From UBA7330 sp965243485 (GTDB lineage: Bacteria > Bacteroidota > Bacteroidia > Cytophagales > Cyclobacteriaceae): a stretch of 64,000 nt of DNA. The notes under the pieces are model-generated. The model saw only the letters and a program-made list of their open reading frames with translations, was not told where the DNA came from and searched no databases. The position numbers and the translations under genes were made by a program. Position 1 is the first letter of the stretch. Every line of letters begins with the position of its first letter. The stretch is from NCBI GenBank assembly GCA_965243485.1, contig CBDEVP010000001.1, forward strand, positions 558,001 through 622,000, in the 5' to 3' direction. Positions 7,264 through 14,925 of this stretch are shown here, piece by piece.

Positions 7264-7989
7264 TTACTTTTTCTTTTCAGAATCCTTTTCAGATTCATCC
7301 TTCGAATCATCTGATTTTTCTGCTTTAGAAGTGTCGTCTGACTTTGCTTCAACTTCCTTCTCCTTTGGCTTTTCTTCCGAAGAAGTCTCTTTCTTCTCTT
7401 CGGCTGGTTCAGCAACGTCAGCTTTTGCCTCTGTCTCTTTCGCTGAATCTGCAGCTTTAGCTTCCGGAGCCTTCTCTGTTTTTTCAGCTTTGGCTTCCTC
7501 CTCCTTTTTCTCCTGGGTTTCCGCTACCTCTGGTGCAGCACTGGCTTCAGTTTCAGATTTAGACTTTCCTTTTCCTCCCCTTCTTGATCTTCTTGTCTTA
7601 GGTTTAGAAGCATCTTCGCCAAGCAATAGCTCATTGAAATCAACCAGTTCCATCATACACATCTCCGCGCTATCACCCAGTCTGGTTCCAGTCTTGATGA
7701 TGCGAACGTACCCACCCGGCCGGTTGGCTACTTTTTCTGCTACAGGACCAAATAATTCCTGTACGGACTCCTTATTCTGAAGATAAGAAAAAGCGATCCT
7801 ACGGGAATGTGTGGTATCAGACTTCGCCTTCGTAATGATTGGCTCCACATATTTCCTCAGCGCTTTTGCCTTAGCCAAAGTAGTATTGATCCGCTTATTG
7901 ATGATCAGTGAAGAAGCCATATTCGATAGCATGGCCTCCCTGTGTGGAGCAGTCCTACCCAGATGATTAAATTTCTTACCGTGTCTCAT
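7264..7989 (-). CDS. rplQ: Ribosomal protein L17 with a long charged C-terminal tail
   Basis: Large-subunit protein near the exit tunnel. Residues 1 to about 118 are ordinary L17 (MRHGKKFNHLGRTAPHREAML, LFGPVAEKVANRPGGYVRI, DSAEMCMMELVDFNE). The remaining 120 residues are a low-complexity tail of Glu, Lys, Ala and Ser (for example AEKTEKAPEAKAADSAKETE), making 241 residues against about 120 in most bacteria. Charged L17 tails are seen in other Bacteroidota, but this one doubles the protein. Its ATG overlaps the rpoA stop by one base (TAATG). It is the last gene of the spc-alpha unit, before a strong terminator. Confidence 0.95.
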   Translation of the reverse strand: MRHGKKFNHLGRTAPHREAMLSNMASSLIINKRINTTLAKAKALRKYVEPIITKAKSDTTHSRRIAFSYLQNKESVQELFGPVAEKVANRPGGYVRIIKTGTRLGDSAEMCMMELVDFNELLLGEDASKPKTRRSRRGGKGKSKSETEASAAPEVAETQEKKEEEAKAEKTEKAPEAKAADSAKETEAKADVAEPAEEKKETSSEEKPKEKEVEAKSDDTSKAEKSDDSKDESEKDSEKKK

Positions 7990-8978
7990 TATTCCTCATC
8001 TAATTTATATTTGGATAGATCCATGCCGAATGTCAATCCCTTGTCAGCTACCAGCTGCTCAAGCTCAGCAAGCGATTTCTTTCCAAAGTTTCTGAACTTC
8101 ATCATATCTGAAATCTCCAGATTTACCAGATCACCCAATGACCTTACATCAGCAGCTTTCAGACAATTGTATGCTCTCACTGAGAGATCAAGATCATTCA
8201 ATGGAGTTTTCAACAATTTTCTCATGTGAAGCAATTCCTCATCTACTGCTTCCGGCTGTCCTTTTTCCTGTGACTCAAGGATCATGCTTTGATCGGAGAA
8301 CAGCATGAAATGCTGGATCAGGATATGAGCCGCACCTTTCAGTGCGTTCTCAGGATGAATGGATCCGTCTGTCTCGATATCGATGATCAATTGCTCAAAG
8401 TCAGTCTTCTGCTCGACCCTTGTATTCTCAATGCTGTACTTTACATTTTTAATTGGTGTAAAGATGGAATCCATGGCGATATAGCCGAATCCGGACTCTT
8501 CGGGCTTATTTTCCTCAGCAGTAACATATCCTCTTCCTTTCTCTACATTGAGCTCCATCTCAAACTTGGCACTCTCGTCAAGATTGCAGATCACAAGTTC
8601 CGGATTAAGGATCTCAAATGAGGTAGTCGCTTTCGCGAGGTCACCGGCAGTCAACTGCGATTTACCGGAAACAGAAACAGTAATTGTATTTTCTACCACG
8701 TCTGTAATCCTCTTAAACCTTACCATTTTAAGATTCAAGATGATCTCACTGACATCTTCCACCACTCCCTCAATTGTAGAAAACTCATGGAGTACACCCG
8801 GAATTTTCACTCCGGTGATCGCATAGCCCTCAAGGGAAGAAAGCAGTATTCTTCTCAGAGCATTTCCAATAGTGACACCGTATCCTTTTTCCAGTGGCTT
8901 AAATGTAAAAAGCCCGTGAAAATCATCGGCTTTTTCCATGACCACTTTATCCGGCATTTGAAATGCAAGAATTGACAT
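7989..8978 (-). CDS. rpoA: RNA polymerase alpha subunit
   Basis: A 329-residue subunit that nucleates core assembly and contacts activators. The N-terminal domain shows GYGVTIGNALRRILLSSLEGYA, the beta/beta' docking region. The C-terminal domain shows LDLSVRAYNCLKAADVRSLGDLV and FRNFGKKSLAELEQLV, the helix-hairpin-helix that binds UP elements. Both domains are complete. It lies between rpsD and rplQ as in the alpha operon and overlaps rplQ by one base. Confidence 0.98.
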   Translation of the reverse strand: MSILAFQMPDKVVMEKADDFHGLFTFKPLEKGYGVTIGNALRRILLSSLEGYAITGVKIPGVLHEFSTIEGVVEDVSEIILNLKMVRFKRITDVVENTITVSVSGKSQLTAGDLAKATTSFEILNPELVICNLDESAKFEMELNVEKGRGYVTAEENKPEESGFGYIAMDSIFTPIKNVKYSIENTRVEQKTDFEQLIIDIETDGSIHPENALKGAAHILIQHFMLFSDQSMILESQEKGQPEAVDEELLHMRKLLKTPLNDLDLSVRAYNCLKAADVRSLGDLVNLEISDMMKFRNFGKKSLAELEQLVADKGLTFGMDLSKYKLDEE

Positions 8979-9008
8979 ATTTTTATCCTTTAAATGTTTA
9001 AAAACCTT

Positions 9009-9611
9009 TTACTTAGAGTACAATTCAACAATGAGTTGCTCCTTGATATTTTCAGGGATGTCCTCTCTTGTTGGTGGATTAAGAAATTTACCAACCAGGT
9101 CCTGCTGGTTCCATTCCAACCATGAATACTGCCTGGAGTTTGTGGCAAGACTGTTAGAAATTGCCTCCAGTGACTTGGACTTCTCACGTACTCCGATCAC
9201 ATCATTATTTTGCAATGTGTATGAAGGGATGTTTACGATCTCTCCATTTACTGTGATGTGTTTATGAGTGACCAGCTGACGGGCACCTCTCCTTGTGGGA
9301 GAAATTCCCAAACGGTAGACGGTATTGTCCAGTCTTGCCTCCAACAGCTGAAGAAGGATCTCACCAGTAATTCCACTTTTTCTGGAAGCCCTCTCAAATA
9401 TATTGGCAAATTGGCGCTCCAATACGCCATAAGTGTATTTTGCCTTTTGTTTTTCAGCTAGCTGGATGGCATATTCTGACTGCTTTCGCCTTCTGCCTCT
9501 TCCATGCTGGCCCGGAGGGTAATTCTTTTTTTGCAGTGCTTTACTTGCACCAAAAATGGGCTCACCAAATTTTCGTGATATCTTGGTCTTGGGACCGGTA
9601 TATCTTGCCAT
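9009..9611 (-). CDS. rpsD: Ribosomal protein S4
   Basis: A 200-residue primary binder of 16S rRNA and, in many bacteria, the translational regulator of the alpha operon. It begins ARYTGPKTKISRKFGEPIFG and contains the S4 RNA-binding domain (about residues 92-155: RLDNTVYRLGISPTRRGARQ, VNGEIVNIPSY). No Cys is seen in the N-terminal region, so this is the zinc-free form. It lies 21 bp after rpsK and 30 bp before rpoA. Confidence 0.97.
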   Translation of the reverse strand: MARYTGPKTKISRKFGEPIFGASKALQKKNYPPGQHGRGRRRKQSEYAIQLAEKQKAKYTYGVLERQFANIFERASRKSGITGEILLQLLEARLDNTVYRLGISPTRRGARQLVTHKHITVNGEIVNIPSYTLQNNDVIGVREKSKSLEAISNSLATNSRQYSWLEWNQQDLVGKFLNPPTREDIPENIKEQLIVELYSK

Positions 9612-9632
9612 TTATCTTCTCGATTAAATAGG

Positions 9633-10025
9633 TTAAACTCTTCTTCTTTTAGGCGGACGACATCCGTTGTGAGGCAGAGGGGTCACGTCTTTGATCATAG
9701 CCACCTCGATGCCTACATTTTGTATGGTCCTGATGGCTGATTCTCTTCCTGCTCCGGGTCCTTTTACAAAAACATCCACTTTTCGCAATCCAAGATCATA
9801 GGCTGCCTGTGCACAATTCTGAGCCGCCATCTGGGCTGCATAAGGAGTATTTTTCTTTGATCCTTTAAAGCCCATTTTACCTGCTGATGCCCAGGACACC
9901 ACCTGTCCGGTAGCATTGGTCATTGATATGATAATATTGTTGAACGTAGCCTGGATGTGTGCCTGTCCAACCACATCAACACTGACGACTCTCTTTTTAG
10001 CTTTATCTTTTCTTTTCTGTGCCAT
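9633..10025 (-). CDS. rpsK: Ribosomal protein S11
   Basis: A 130-residue small-subunit platform protein contacting the mRNA exit region. Typical motifs: HIQATFNNIIISMTNATG, SAGKMGFKGSKKNTPYAAQ, VKGPGAGRESAIRTI and the basic end DVTPLPHNGCRPPKRRRV. The N-terminus is Lys/Arg-rich. It lies 7 bp after rpsM in the standard alpha operon order rpsM-rpsK-rpsD-rpoA-rplQ. Confidence 0.97.
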   Translation of the reverse strand: MAQKRKDKAKKRVVSVDVVGQAHIQATFNNIIISMTNATGQVVSWASAGKMGFKGSKKNTPYAAQMAAQNCAQAAYDLGLRKVDVFVKGPGAGRESAIRTIQNVGIEVAMIKDVTPLPHNGCRPPKRRRV

Positions 10026-10032
10026 TGGTTAA

Positions 10033-10410
10033 TTACTTAACAGCTTTTTTCTTGTTTGCTACAGTCTTTCTTCTACCTTTTCTTGTTCTTGCGTTGTTTT
10101 TGGTCTTTTGACCCCTTACAGGAAGTCCTTTTCTATGCCTTAGGCCTCTGTAGCATCCGATATCAAGCAAACGCTTAATGCTAAGCTGTACCTCAGACTT
10201 TAGAATACCTTCTACTTTGAACTGTTCCCCGATGATCGTTCTGATCTTTCCGGCTTCATCATCATCCCAGTCAGCAACTTTTTTATCCCAGTCTACACCT
10301 GCCTCTGTGAGAATCTTTTGTGCAGATCTCCTACCAATACCATAGATGTAGGTAAGACCAATCTCACCTCTTTTATTGTCCGGGACATCAACTCCTGCAA
10401 TACGTGCCAT
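10033..10410 (-). CDS. rpsM: Ribosomal protein S13
   Basis: A 125-residue protein of the 30S head, which contacts the 50S and P-site tRNA. It begins ARIAGVDVPDNKRGEIGLTY, shows the helix-two-turn-helix region YIYGIGRRSAQKIL, and ends in the basic tail GQKTKNNARTRKGRRKT with the conserved CYRGLRHRKGLPVRGQ motif. It starts 2 bp after the rpmJ stop. Confidence 0.97.
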   Translation of the reverse strand: MARIAGVDVPDNKRGEIGLTYIYGIGRRSAQKILTEAGVDWDKKVADWDDDEAGKIRTIIGEQFKVEGILKSEVQLSIKRLLDIGCYRGLRHRKGLPVRGQKTKNNARTRKGRRKTVANKKKAVK

Positions 10411-10412
10411 TA

Positions 10413-10529
10413 TTATCCTTGTCTTTGTTTAAACTTTGGGTTCTTTTTATTGATGACGTAAAGCTTTCCTTTCCTTCGGATCACTTTGCAATCAACGCTG
10501 CGCTTCTTTACGGATGCTTTTACTTTCAT
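10413..10529 (-). CDS. rpmJ: Ribosomal protein L36, zinc-free form
   Basis: A 38-residue protein starting MKVKASVKKRSVDCKVIRRK and ending KNPKFKQRQG, clearly L36. Zinc-binding L36 has three Cys and one His; here only one Cys remains (in VDCKV), and the other positions carry Ser, Asn and Lys or Phe. It therefore belongs to the zinc-independent class. It sits between infA (12 bp) and rpsM (2 bp), its standard position. Confidence 0.95.
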   Translation of the reverse strand: MKVKASVKKRSVDCKVIRRKGKLYVINKKNPKFKQRQG

Positions 10530-10540
10530 TTTATCTTTAG

Positions 10541-10759
10541 TTATTTATACCTGTAAACAATTCTCCCTTTAGTCAAATCGTAAGGAGACATTTCCAGTTT
10601 TACCTTATCACCCGGTAATATCTTTATATAGTGCATTCTCATTTTACCTGAGATATGCGCTATGACTTCATGGCCATTTTCCAGTTCAACTCTGAACATT
10701 GCATTAGACAATGCTTCCACGATCGTACCATCTTGCTCTATGGATGCCTGTTTTGCCAT
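10541..10759 (-). CDS. infA: Translation initiation factor IF-1
   Basis: A 72-residue OB-fold factor that binds the ribosomal A site with IF-2 and IF-3. Typical sequence: AKQASIEQDGTIVEALSNAM, FRVELENGHEVIAHISGKMR and GDKVKLEMSPYDLTKGRI. The ATG overlaps the secY stop by one base (TAATG). In most Bacteroidota map (methionine aminopeptidase) lies between secY and infA; it is absent here. Confidence 0.97.
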   Translation of the reverse strand: MAKQASIEQDGTIVEALSNAMFRVELENGHEVIAHISGKMRMHYIKILPGDKVKLEMSPYDLTKGRIVYRYK

Positions 10760-12075
10760 TACGCTACTGCTGTTTGAGTTCTACCTTTTACCCGCCCTGA
10801 TTTCATCATTCCTTCGTAATGTCTCATCAGTAAATAGCTTTCAATTTGCTGGAGGGTATCCAGAATGACACCCACCATGATCAACAAAGAGGTTCCTCCG
10901 TAAAACTGGGCAAATCCACTATTTACACCGGCTATCATGGCGAAGGCGGGCAGGATGGCTATGATTGCCAGAAAGAATGACCCCGGAAGGGTGATCCTGG
11001 ACATCACATTATCAATAAACTCTGATGTCTGTTTTCCCGGTTTGATACCAGGTATAAACCCACCGTTCCTCTTCATGTCATCAGCGATCTGATTGGGATT
11101 GATCGTGATGGCAGTATAGAAAAAGGTGAAGAGAATGATCAGGACAGCAAACAACAAATTGTATTGCCACGACTGAATATCAGAAAATGTTGTACCAATG
11201 TATTGCGCAATATCACTTTGTTCCCTCCAAAAACCAGCAAGCATAGCCGGTAAGAACATTAGTGACTGAGCAAAAATGATAGGCATTACCCCTGAGGAGT
11301 TTACTTTCAGAGGGATATATTGTCTTTGACCGCCGTAAACTTTATTTCCTACCACCTGCTTCGCATATTGAACAGGAATTCTCCTCACTGCCTGAACAAG
11401 TGCCACTGTGGCCATTACCACGAAGAAAAGAACAACAAGCTCAAGAATAAAGATCAGGGCCTGGCTCATTCCTCTGGTCACAGCTTCAGCCACGATACTT
11501 CCCGGGAACCTCGAAATGATACCAATCATGATCAGCATCGAGATACCATTTCCGATGCCCTTATCTGTAATCCGCTCTCCCAGCCACATACAGAAGATGG
11601 TCCCTGAAGTAAGGATGACCATAGAAGATAACTTAAAGAGAAATTCATTTTCCAGAATGATCGCTTCAGCCGGAATAGACGCAGACAGATAAGCCAGTGA
11701 CTGGGCCATACATATAAAAATGGTCAGCACCCGGGTAATTTGATTGATCTTTTTCCTTCCGCTATCGCCTTCTTTCTGAAGCTTTTGAAAATAGGGTACG
11801 GCCACCGTCATCAATTGCAGTACAATCGATGCAGAAATATATGGCATGATCCCGAGACCAAATACAGAAGCTCTTTCAAACGCTCCGCCAAGGAAAGTAT
11901 TTAACAAACCGAAGATACCTCCGGCTCCTGTGGTGAGCTTGGAAGGATCAACACCAGGAAGTACTACGAACGAGCCCAGCCTGAAAATGATCAAAAATCC
12001 TATGGTATTAAGGATTCTTGTTCTCAGCTCCTCGATAGCAAAAATGTTCCGTATGGTTTGTATAAACTTCTTCAT
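10759..12075 (-). CDS. secY: Preprotein translocase subunit SecY
   Basis: The 438-residue channel subunit of the Sec translocon, with about ten membrane segments. Visible landmarks are the N-terminal RTRILNTIGFLIIFRLGSFV, the plug region near GIFGLLNTFLGGAFERASVFGLGIMPYI, GIGNGISMLIMIGI, and the cytosolic loop GFIPGIKPGKQTSEFIDNV, which contacts the ribosome and SecA. It lies 3 bp after rplO and is co-transcribed with the ribosomal genes. SecE is encoded at 35859-36050. Confidence 0.97.
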   Translation of the reverse strand: MKKFIQTIRNIFAIEELRTRILNTIGFLIIFRLGSFVVLPGVDPSKLTTGAGGIFGLLNTFLGGAFERASVFGLGIMPYISASIVLQLMTVAVPYFQKLQKEGDSGRKKINQITRVLTIFICMAQSLAYLSASIPAEAIILENEFLFKLSSMVILTSGTIFCMWLGERITDKGIGNGISMLIMIGIISRFPGSIVAEAVTRGMSQALIFILELVVLFFVVMATVALVQAVRRIPVQYAKQVVGNKVYGGQRQYIPLKVNSSGVMPIIFAQSLMFLPAMLAGFWREQSDIAQYIGTTFSDIQSWQYNLLFAVLIILFTFFYTAITINPNQIADDMKRNGGFIPGIKPGKQTSEFIDNVMSRITLPGSFFLAIIAILPAFAMIAGVNSGFAQFYGGTSLLIMVGVILDTLQQIESYLLMRHYEGMMKSGRVKGRTQTAVA

Positions 12076-12078
12076 TAA

Positions 12079-12528
12079 TTACTCTTGGATGGTAATTGAA
12101 CCACCAGCTTTTTCTATGGCTTCCTGTGCTGTTTTTGAAAATTTGTGAGCGGTAATCGCCAATTTTGTCTTTAACTCTCCTCTACCAAGGATCTTAATCT
12201 GATCGGTCTTACCCACAAGTCCATTCTCTCTCAGGATTTCAGGTGTAACCTCCTTCAATTTCTTATCATCACTGAGCTTTTGCAGATCATCCAAATTGAT
12301 AGGTTTCATGACAATCTTATTGTTGTTCTTAAAACCAAATTTTGGGATCCTTCGCTGAAGTGGCATCTGGCCACCTTCGAAACCCAGCTTCCTGGAATAT
12401 CCTGACCGGGACTGAGCACCTTTATGTCCTCTGCCAGCTGTACCGGCTTTTCCGGAGCCCTGACCTCTGCCAATTCTTTTTCGGCCCTTAATGGAGCCTG
12501 ATGCCGGTTTTAATGATTCTAGCTTCAT
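12079..12528 (-). CDS. rplO: Ribosomal protein L15
   Basis: A 149-residue late-assembly protein of the 50S subunit. The Gly/Arg-rich N-terminal region is typical (GRKRIGRGQGSGKAGTAGRG, followed by GYSRKLGFEGGQMPLQRRIP), and the C-terminal globular part ends in IEKAGGSITIQE. I start at ATG 12528 (MKLESLKPASG); an in-frame TTG at 12534 would overlap the rpmD stop and add two residues without family support. Confidence 0.96.
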   Translation of the reverse strand: MKLESLKPASGSIKGRKRIGRGQGSGKAGTAGRGHKGAQSRSGYSRKLGFEGGQMPLQRRIPKFGFKNNNKIVMKPINLDDLQKLSDDKKLKEVTPEILRENGLVGKTDQIKILGRGELKTKLAITAHKFSKTAQEAIEKAGGSITIQE

Positions 12529-12530
12529 AA

Positions 12531-12710
12531 TCAAAGTTCTTTTACTTCTACCAGGTGATTTACAGCACTGATCATCCCGGCTATCTGCGGATTCATTTCT
12601 TTCTCAACACTTTTATGTATCTTTCCTAATCCCAGCGCCTGGATTGTTCTTATCTGCTTTTGAGTCCTTTTGATCGTACTTCTGGTCTGCGTAATCCTTA
12701 CTTTTGCCAT
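12531..12710 (-). CDS. rpmD: Ribosomal protein L30
   Basis: A 59-residue protein of the 50S subunit: MAKVRITQTRSTIKRTQKQ, ALGLGKIHKSVEKEM and NHLVEVKEL. Two ATG codons are possible. The one at 12710 gives the normal family N-terminus. The one at 12722 (adding MAKA) overlaps the rpsE stop as AATGGCTAA, the same junction seen at rplX/rplE. I prefer 12710 because L30 usually begins MAKxxITQ. Confidence 0.93.
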   Translation of the reverse strand: MAKVRITQTRSTIKRTQKQIRTIQALGLGKIHKSVEKEMNPQIAGMISAVNHLVEVKEL

Positions 12711-12714
12711 TGCC

Positions 12715-13233
12715 TTAGCCATTAAAAACTTTATCTAACTCAACGCCACGCTGCTTAGCCACAGAAAACGGATCCCTCATTTTGAACAATGCATCGAAAG
12801 TTGCCTTTACAACATTGTGTGGGTTAGAAGATCCTTTTGACTTTGCGAGAACGTCGTGAACACCGGCACTCTCAAGTACTGCACGCATCGCACCACCGGC
12901 AATTACGCCGGTACCCGCAGCGGCAGGTTTTAGTAATACCAGACCTCCGCCATACTTGCCGATAGCCTCATGGGGAACTGTACCTTTAAAGATGGGGACA
13001 CGCACTAAATTCTTCTTGGCATCATCCACACCCTTGGTGATCGCATCCGTTACCTCATTGGCTTTTCCAAGGCCATATCCAACGACTCCATGTGCATCTC
13101 CAACCACCACAATGGCTGAAAAGCTGAATCTCCTACCACCTTTTACCACCTTGGCTACTCGCTTGATGGCAACCACTCGCTCCTTAAGGTCGATCTCGCT
13201 GGCTTTTATAGACTTGATGTTACTTTGTGTCAT
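12715..13233 (-). CDS. rpsE: Ribosomal protein S5
   Basis: A 172-residue protein of the 30S body involved in decoding fidelity and mRNA unwinding. The N-terminal double-stranded RNA-binding domain shows KERVVAIKRVAKVVKGGRRF, SFSAIVVVGDAHGVVGYGLG and KANEVTDAI. The C-terminal domain has the conserved PAAAGTGVIAGGAMRAVLES and GSSNPHNVVKAT. It lies in the spc order rplR-rpsE-rpmD. Confidence 0.97.
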   Translation of the reverse strand: MTQSNIKSIKASEIDLKERVVAIKRVAKVVKGGRRFSFSAIVVVGDAHGVVGYGLGKANEVTDAITKGVDDAKKNLVRVPIFKGTVPHEAIGKYGGGLVLLKPAAAGTGVIAGGAMRAVLESAGVHDVLAKSKGSSNPHNVVKATFDALFKMRDPFSVAKQRGVELDKVFNG

Positions 13234-13243
13234 TGATTATTTC

Positions 13244-13591
13244 TTAAAATATGATTCCGCCTTCTCTAACTCCTTCAGCAAAAGCCTTCACACGACCATG
13301 ATAAGGATATCCATTCCTATCAAAAACAACCGTTTCTAACCCGGCTGCTTTTACTTTTTCCGCAAGTTGCTTTCCTACCTCTTTAGACGTTTCGATATTC
13401 AATCCCTCCTTGCCCAGCTCTCTGGATGATATGGAAGTAAGCGTTTCACCTTTTACGTCATTGATCACCTGTGCATATAATGCGCGGTTGCTTCGGAAAA
13501 CTGATAATCTTGGTCGCTCAGCCGTTCCACTGACCTTCCGGCGGATACCGAGCTTAATTCTCTTTCTTCTTTGTAATTTAGTTACAGCCAT
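13244..13591 (-). CDS. rplR: Ribosomal protein L18
   Basis: A 115-residue 5S rRNA-binding protein of the central protuberance. It has a basic N-terminus (KLQRRKRIKLGIRRKVSGT), then RPRLSVFRSNRALYAQVIND, and the C-terminal VVFDRNGYPYHGRVKAFAEG followed by REGGIIF. Ten bases separate it from rpsE and nine from rplF. Confidence 0.97.
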   Translation of the reverse strand: MAVTKLQRRKRIKLGIRRKVSGTAERPRLSVFRSNRALYAQVINDVKGETLTSISSRELGKEGLNIETSKEVGKQLAEKVKAAGLETVVFDRNGYPYHGRVKAFAEGVREGGIIF

Positions 13592-13600
13592 CTTAATACC

Positions 13601-14152
13601 TTATTTAGCAGCAGTTTTACCAGCTTTTCTACGAACGTACTCTCCAACGTATCTAACACCCTTCCCTTTATATGGTTCAACAGGTCTAAGTGACTTGATT
13701 TTTGCGGCCACCTGACCCACCAGCTGCTTATCAATACCTTCGACAGTTACTACAGGGTTCTTTCCTTTTTCAGTTTCTGCCGTTGCCTTAATTTCCTGAG
13801 GCAGAGCAAAGAAAATGCTGTGTGAATACCCAAGGCTCAACTCCAGAAGATTGCCCTGGACGGTCGCCTTATAACCAACCCCGACAAGTTCCAGCTTGTG
13901 CTGATATCCCTTATCTACACCATTGACCATGTTATTGATCAAAGACCTGTAGAGACCATGGGCAGCCTTATGCCGCTTTTGCTCGGTAGGCCTTTCGACA
14001 GTCAAAGTTCTGTCCTCCAGTTTGACAGTCAAATCTGGGTCTATTACCTGGGTCAATTCGCCTTTTGGTCCTTTGACCGATACCCTCGACTTGTCGATGG
14101 TAACATTGACATTTTCAGGTAATATTATCGGTGCTTTGCCTATTCTAGACAT
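13601..14152 (-). CDS. rplF: Ribosomal protein L6
   Basis: A 183-residue protein near the GTPase-associated centre, made of two repeated alpha/beta domains. It starts SRIGKAPIILPENVNVTID with VKGPKGELTQVI. The C-terminal domain contains VEGIDKQLVGQVAAKIKSLR and ends PEPYKGKGVRY-like (PVEPYKGKGVRYVGEYVRRK). It is followed 9 bp later by rplR and preceded by rpsH in the spc unit. Confidence 0.97.
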   Translation of the reverse strand: MSRIGKAPIILPENVNVTIDKSRVSVKGPKGELTQVIDPDLTVKLEDRTLTVERPTEQKRHKAAHGLYRSLINNMVNGVDKGYQHKLELVGVGYKATVQGNLLELSLGYSHSIFFALPQEIKATAETEKGKNPVVTVEGIDKQLVGQVAAKIKSLRPVEPYKGKGVRYVGEYVRRKAGKTAAK

Positions 14153-14172
14153 TTTTCAATCAGTTCTAACAA

Positions 14173-14571
14173 TTAATAAACGTAACAAAGGACTTCTCCT
14201 CCTATATGCTGAGATCTTGCTTCTTTATCTGAGATCACTCCTTTGGAAGTAGAAAGAATCGCAATTCCTAAACCATTCAGTACCCTGGGCAGACTATCTG
14301 CATCTGCAAATTTTCTAAGTCCGGGGCTACTGATCCTTTCCAACTTAGTGATTGCAGATTGCTTCGTCTGAGGATTGTATTTCAAGGCAATCTTGATAAT
14401 CCCCTGCTTGTTGTCATCTACAAATTTGTAGTTTTGGATAAATCCCTTTTCATGAAGGACTTTTGTCATTTCCTTCTTGAGGTTAGACGCTGGAACATCA
14501 ACAATTCGATGATTCGCATTGATAGCGTTTCTAATCCTGGTTAAAAAGTCTGCAATCGGATCTGTTACCAT
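14173..14571 (-). CDS. rpsH: Ribosomal protein S8
   Basis: A 132-residue 16S rRNA central-domain binder, which in E. coli also represses the spc operon. Family motifs: DPIADFLTRIRNAINANHR, VDVPASNLKKEMTKVLHEKG and the C-terminal VLNGLGIAILSTSKGVISDKEA followed by GGEVLCYVY. A 76-bp gap containing a small hairpin and a promoter-like box separates it from rpsN, the longest gap in the spc unit. Confidence 0.97.
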   Translation of the reverse strand: MVTDPIADFLTRIRNAINANHRIVDVPASNLKKEMTKVLHEKGFIQNYKFVDDNKQGIIKIALKYNPQTKQSAITKLERISSPGLRKFADADSLPRVLNGLGIAILSTSKGVISDKEARSQHIGGEVLCYVY

Positions 14572-14584
14572 TTTCTATTTCATT

Positions 14585-14609
14585 ACCCCCAAAAAGGGGT
14601 GCAAAATTA
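14585..14609 (-). promoter_or_regulatory. Hairpin and -7-like box in the rpsN-rpsH gap
   Basis: On the minus strand a TAATTTTG box (14602-14609) fits the TAnnTTTG consensus and is followed by a five-base-pair hairpin ACCCC/GGGGT (14585-14600) just before rpsH. No good TTG lies at the right distance upstream. It could be a weak internal promoter or a control site for S8; both are inference. Confidence 0.3.
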
Positions 14610-14647
14610 ATCAATATTTTTAATATTCTTTATCTTCCCGGGATTGA

Positions 14648-14917
14648 TTACCAACTTGCTTTGGTTACTCCTGGTATTTTACCTTCTGAGGCCATTTCCC
14701 TGAAAGTAACCCTTGAGATCCCAAACTTGCGCATATAACCTTTGGGCCTTCCTGTCAGCTTGCACCGGTTGTGCAATCTTACTTTTGAAGAATTTCTGGG
14801 CAACTTATCCAGGGCCTGGTAGTCTCCAGCTTCTTTGAGGGCCGCCCGTTTTTCAGCATAGCGCTTTACCAGCTTCTCTCTTTTCCTCTCTCTTGCTTTT
14901 ATCGATTCTTTAGCCAT
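14648..14917 (-). CDS. rpsN: Ribosomal protein S14, zinc-free form
   Basis: An 89-residue 30S head protein. It starts AKESIKARERKREKLVKRYA and carries the conserved end RCKLTGRPKGYMRKFGISR, then VTFREMASEGKIPGVTKASW. It is the long type without the two CxxC pairs of the short zinc form, so it needs no zinc. It lies 8 bp after rplE in the spc order. Confidence 0.97.
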   Translation of the reverse strand: MAKESIKARERKREKLVKRYAEKRAALKEAGDYQALDKLPRNSSKVRLHNRCKLTGRPKGYMRKFGISRVTFREMASEGKIPGVTKASW

Positions 14918-14925
14918 GAGTATTC

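Noticed and set aside
7223..7780. Ser/Phe-rich open frame on plus
   Set aside because: Antisense of the repetitive L17 tail; composition is the mirror of the Glu/Lys codons.
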